Notes under the pieces: model-generated
Databases searched by the model: none
What the model was told of the DNA's origin: nothing
The model's input: the letters and a program-made list of their open reading frames with translations, nothing else
Position numbers and translations under genes: made by a program
NCBI GenBank assembly: GCA_963751335.1
Contig: CAVVUB010000001.1
Location: 558,001 to 622,000 of the forward strand
DNA from: Bog-473 sp963751335
GTDB lineage: Bacteria; Actinomycetota; Acidimicrobiia; Acidimicrobiales; RAAP-2
DNA: 64,000 bases
Reading direction: 5' to 3'
Shown: positions 62,147-64,000 of the stretch, piece after piece
How positions within the stretch are numbered: the first letter of the stretch is position 1
Layout of the letters: each line of letters starts with the position of its first letter

Positions 62147-63262
62147 ATGACCACCGAGGTGACCCCTCCACTGCCGAGCCGCCACGACATGGACGAGGCG
62201 GTCCAAGTCATCCACGACAACGCGGAACGCCTGTTCCTGTGGGACTACGAGCGGGACCGGGGACAGCTGGTCACGCTCTACAACAAGGCCATGGCGTCGC
62301 AGTGGAACAGCGTCAAGGACCTGGACTGGTCCATCGAGGTCGACCCCGAGCGGTTGGTGGCTGCGCAGGACAGCCCGCTGCTCGGGGTGGCCCGGGTGGC
62401 CGCGACGCTTCCCGGCTCGCCGCTGGCCTCGTGGACCGACCGTGAGTTCACCGAGCTGGGCATCGAGATGTTCAAGGCGAACCTGTCGCAGTTCATGCAC
62501 GGGGAGCAAGGCGCCATGATGACGGCGGCCAAGATCGTCGAGACGGTGCCGTGGATCGACGCCAAGTACTACGCCTCGACGCAGACCATGGACGAGGCCC
62601 GACACACCGAGGTGTTCGCCAAGTACCTGCGCACGAAGCTGGGCGACGCCTACCCGATGAGCCCGTTCCTCAAGGCGCAGATCTGGTCGTTGCTCGAGGA
62701 TTCCCGCTGGGACATCGCCTATCTGGGCATGCAGATCGTCATCGAGTCGCTGGCCCTGGCCGCGTTCGGCGACATGCTGCGGCGAACCGAGGAGCCACTC
62801 CTGACCAAGCTGTTGCGCTACGTCATGTCCGACGAGGCCCGCCACGTGGCCTTCGGCGTGCTGACCCTGTCCGAGTTCTACGCCGGTCTGAGTGAACCCG
62901 AGCTGCGCGAGCGCCAGGAGTTCCTGGTCGACGCCACCCTGAATTCGCGGGCGCGGGCCACGACACCCGAGGTGTGGGAGCGCATGGGTACGACGGCCGA
63001 GGCGGTCATGCCCTTCATCGTGGAGGCGGCCCAGAAGACGAAGCTCAACCCGATGCGGGGATTCGCCCGCGGTTTCTTCGCCAAGCTGGTGCCCAACGTG
63101 CGCAAGCTCGGCCTGCTCGACGCCAACAACGGTTACCTGCGCGAGAAATGGGGCGAGGCGGGCCTGCTCGAGTTCGAGTATGCCGACGACACCGGTTCGG
63201 ACTACGAGTCCTACGACGCCGTGGCTCAGGACAGAGCGGCGCAGGAGGCCACGACGACGTGA
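62147..63262 (+). CDS. ferritin-like diiron oxygenase (AurF/desaturase-like)
   Basis: 371 residues, helix-rich. Two E-A-R-H motifs (TMDEARHTEVFAKYL near 150, YVMSDEARHVAFGVL near 230) and Glu-rich helices (TDREFTELGIEMF, HGEQGAM) give a diiron centre. Similar proteins are annotated as AurF-like N-oxygenases or acyl desaturase relatives. Within this operon it may hydroxylate or desaturate the substrate. It starts four bases after the SDR stop and overlaps the next gene (GTGA). Confidence 0.75.
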   Translation: MTTEVTPPLPSRHDMDEAVQVIHDNAERLFLWDYERDRGQLVTLYNKAMASQWNSVKDLDWSIEVDPERLVAAQDSPLLGVARVAATLPGSPLASWTDREFTELGIEMFKANLSQFMHGEQGAMMTAAKIVETVPWIDAKYYASTQTMDEARHTEVFAKYLRTKLGDAYPMSPFLKAQIWSLLEDSRWDIAYLGMQIVIESLALAAFGDMLRRTEEPLLTKLLRYVMSDEARHVAFGVLTLSEFYAGLSEPELRERQEFLVDATLNSRARATTPEVWERMGTTAEAVMPFIVEAAQKTKLNPMRGFARGFFAKLVPNVRKLGLLDANNGYLREKWGEAGLLEFEYADDTGSDYESYDAVAQDRAAQEATTT

Positions 63263-63627
63263 GTCCCGGCCGCGGGTCCATCGCCCGCGTCCGTGCCATC
63301 TGCCTCGCCCTGCCCGAGGCCGTCGAGAAGCCGTTCGGCGATCACACCGCGCCCGCTTTCCGCGTGCGCAACAAGTTCTTCGCCATGCTGGCCGAGGACG
63401 GGTCGACCATGAACGTCAAGGCGCCCAAGGGCGTGCAGGGCATTCTGCGGCGGGCCAACCCCGAGCGCTTCTTCGTGCCGAAGTACGTGGGGCACATCGG
63501 GTGGGTCGGGGTGCGGCTCGACCTGCGCAGCGAACCCGACTGGGAGGAGATGACCGAGATGATCACCGAGAGCTATTGCCTGGTGGCGCCCAAACGGTTG
63601 GCCGCCCGGGTCGCACCGGAGGGCTGA
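63259..63627 (+). CDS. MmcQ/YjbR family protein
   Basis: 122 residues with a DNA-binding-like CyaY-related fold: RAICLALPEAVEKPFGDH, FRVRNKFFAMLAEDG and MNVKAPKG, then FFVPKYVGHIGWVGVRLD. The family has no settled function. GTG 63,259 overlaps the diiron gene stop. Last gene of the operon, followed by a bidirectional terminator. Confidence 0.8.
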   Translation: MSPGRGSIARVRAICLALPEAVEKPFGDHTAPAFRVRNKFFAMLAEDGSTMNVKAPKGVQGILRRANPERFFVPKYVGHIGWVGVRLDLRSEPDWEEMTEMITESYCLVAPKRLAARVAPEG

Positions 63628-63648
63628 ACAGGGCGGGCGGCCCAGCGG

Positions 63649-63670
63649 GGGGCGCCGGGCGCGGCGCCCC
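63649..63670. terminator. bidirectional terminator between convergent genes
   Basis: GGGGCGCC (63,649-63,656) and GGCGCCCC (63,663-63,670) form an 8-bp GC stem with a 6-base loop. It is flanked by GCTGAAC (63,623) and GTTCAGC (63,671), which can extend a branched structure. It lies between the convergent stops at 63,627 and 63,673. No T-run, as is usual in high-GC Actinobacteria. Confidence 0.55.
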
Positions 63671-63672
63671 GT

Positions 63673-64000
63673 TCAGCTGACGGGCGACAGCGAGCGGAGC
63701 ACGGTCTCCATGGACTCGTTGTAGCGGACGCCCCCGGAGTTCACGGCGACCAATTCCTTCTCGCGCACGATGAGGCCGGTGCTCGGGACGATCCAGTAGT
63801 CGGTCGGATTGGTGCCCTGCTGGGCGCCCTTGAACGTGAGGGTCAACCGAACGTGCACGACGCCCACGGTCCGGCCCCCGACGTCGAGGGTCGCCGGTCC
63901 GACGACCTGTCCGGCCAGATCCACTTTCTCGGCCGGAGTGGCCAGCGAGCAGGTGGCCGACCAGCGTTGCCCCGTCGCGGCGCCGGGCGGCAACAGGTAC
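63673..64000 (-). CDS. C-terminal part of an unidentified protein (runs off the window)
   Basis: The last 109 codons of a gene whose N-terminus is beyond the window edge; the frame stays open to base 64,000 (YLLPPGAATGQRW at the edge). Segments: DLAGQVVGPATLDVGGRT, VVHVRLTLTFKGAQQGTN, YWIVPSTGLIVREKEL. Beta-rich with no catalytic motif; probably a secreted or lipoprotein sensor-type domain, but unassigned. A TTG at 63,993 is not taken as the start. Confidence 0.5.
   Translation of the reverse strand, partial: YLLPPGAATGQRWSATCSLATPAEKVDLAGQVVGPATLDVGGRTVGVVHVRLTLTFKGAQQGTNPTDYWIVPSTGLIVREKELVAVNSGGVRYNESMETVLRSLSPVS

Overview
The window is high-GC chromosomal DNA from an actinobacterium, most likely an uncultivated Acidimicrobiia-type lineage. 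I infer this from several features: MurT/GatD peptidoglycan amidation, a GAP/SfLAP-like exporter, many acyl-CoA and Ltp2/DUF35-type lipid genes, GTG starts with GTGA/ATGA couplings, and leaderless promoters with TANNNT-like -10 boxes. No rRNA, replication origin or CRISPR array was seen. One tRNA gene, tRNA-Val(CAC), is present.

Layout: 1-5.6 kb holds small metabolic genes (alpha/beta hydrolase, VOC, GNAT, PhyH), a frameshifted hypothetical gene and a truncated ISL3 transposase. From 5,747 to 13,937 lies an 8.2-kb island inserted in the tRNA-Val 3' end. It is bounded by a 44-bp direct repeat and has a decayed tyrosine integrase beside the intact tRNA. It carries a HEPN/MNT toxin-antitoxin pair, two IS110 transposases with long structured leaders, VOC proteins, an exporter and IS1182 remains. 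14-23 kb has a secreted protein, a TetR regulator and a lipid cluster: acyl-CoA reductase/HAD, a Zn-dehydrogenase joined in frame to a LarA-like domain, and PlsC. 24-31 kb has MurT/GatD with a HAD/PlsC protein, and a LysR regulator. 30-34 kb has Gfo/Idh/MocA with TldD/TldE. 35-41 kb is mixed metabolism, ending in topoisomerase IB. 41-45.5 kb is a signalling locus (SpoIIE-type phosphatase diverging from MerR-REC plus KaiC-like ATPase). 46-55 kb has a giant membrane patatin, a papain-like protein, a PhnZ-like HD protein, a sulfotransferase and a secreted seven-repeat protein. 56.4-63.6 kb is a tight acyl-CoA catabolism operon.

The most unusual structures are three. First, a 17-bp tandem array (59,027-59,174) in which each unit rebuilds a GTGA stop/start, giving seven mini-cistrons between two operon genes. 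Second, the dehydrogenase-LarA fusion. Third, the MerR-REC/KaiC/SpoIIE locus. About sixteen frame breaks interrupt recognisable genes, including core ones, so base-level assembly errors are a real possibility and every 'fusion' or 'pseudogene' here needs read support.
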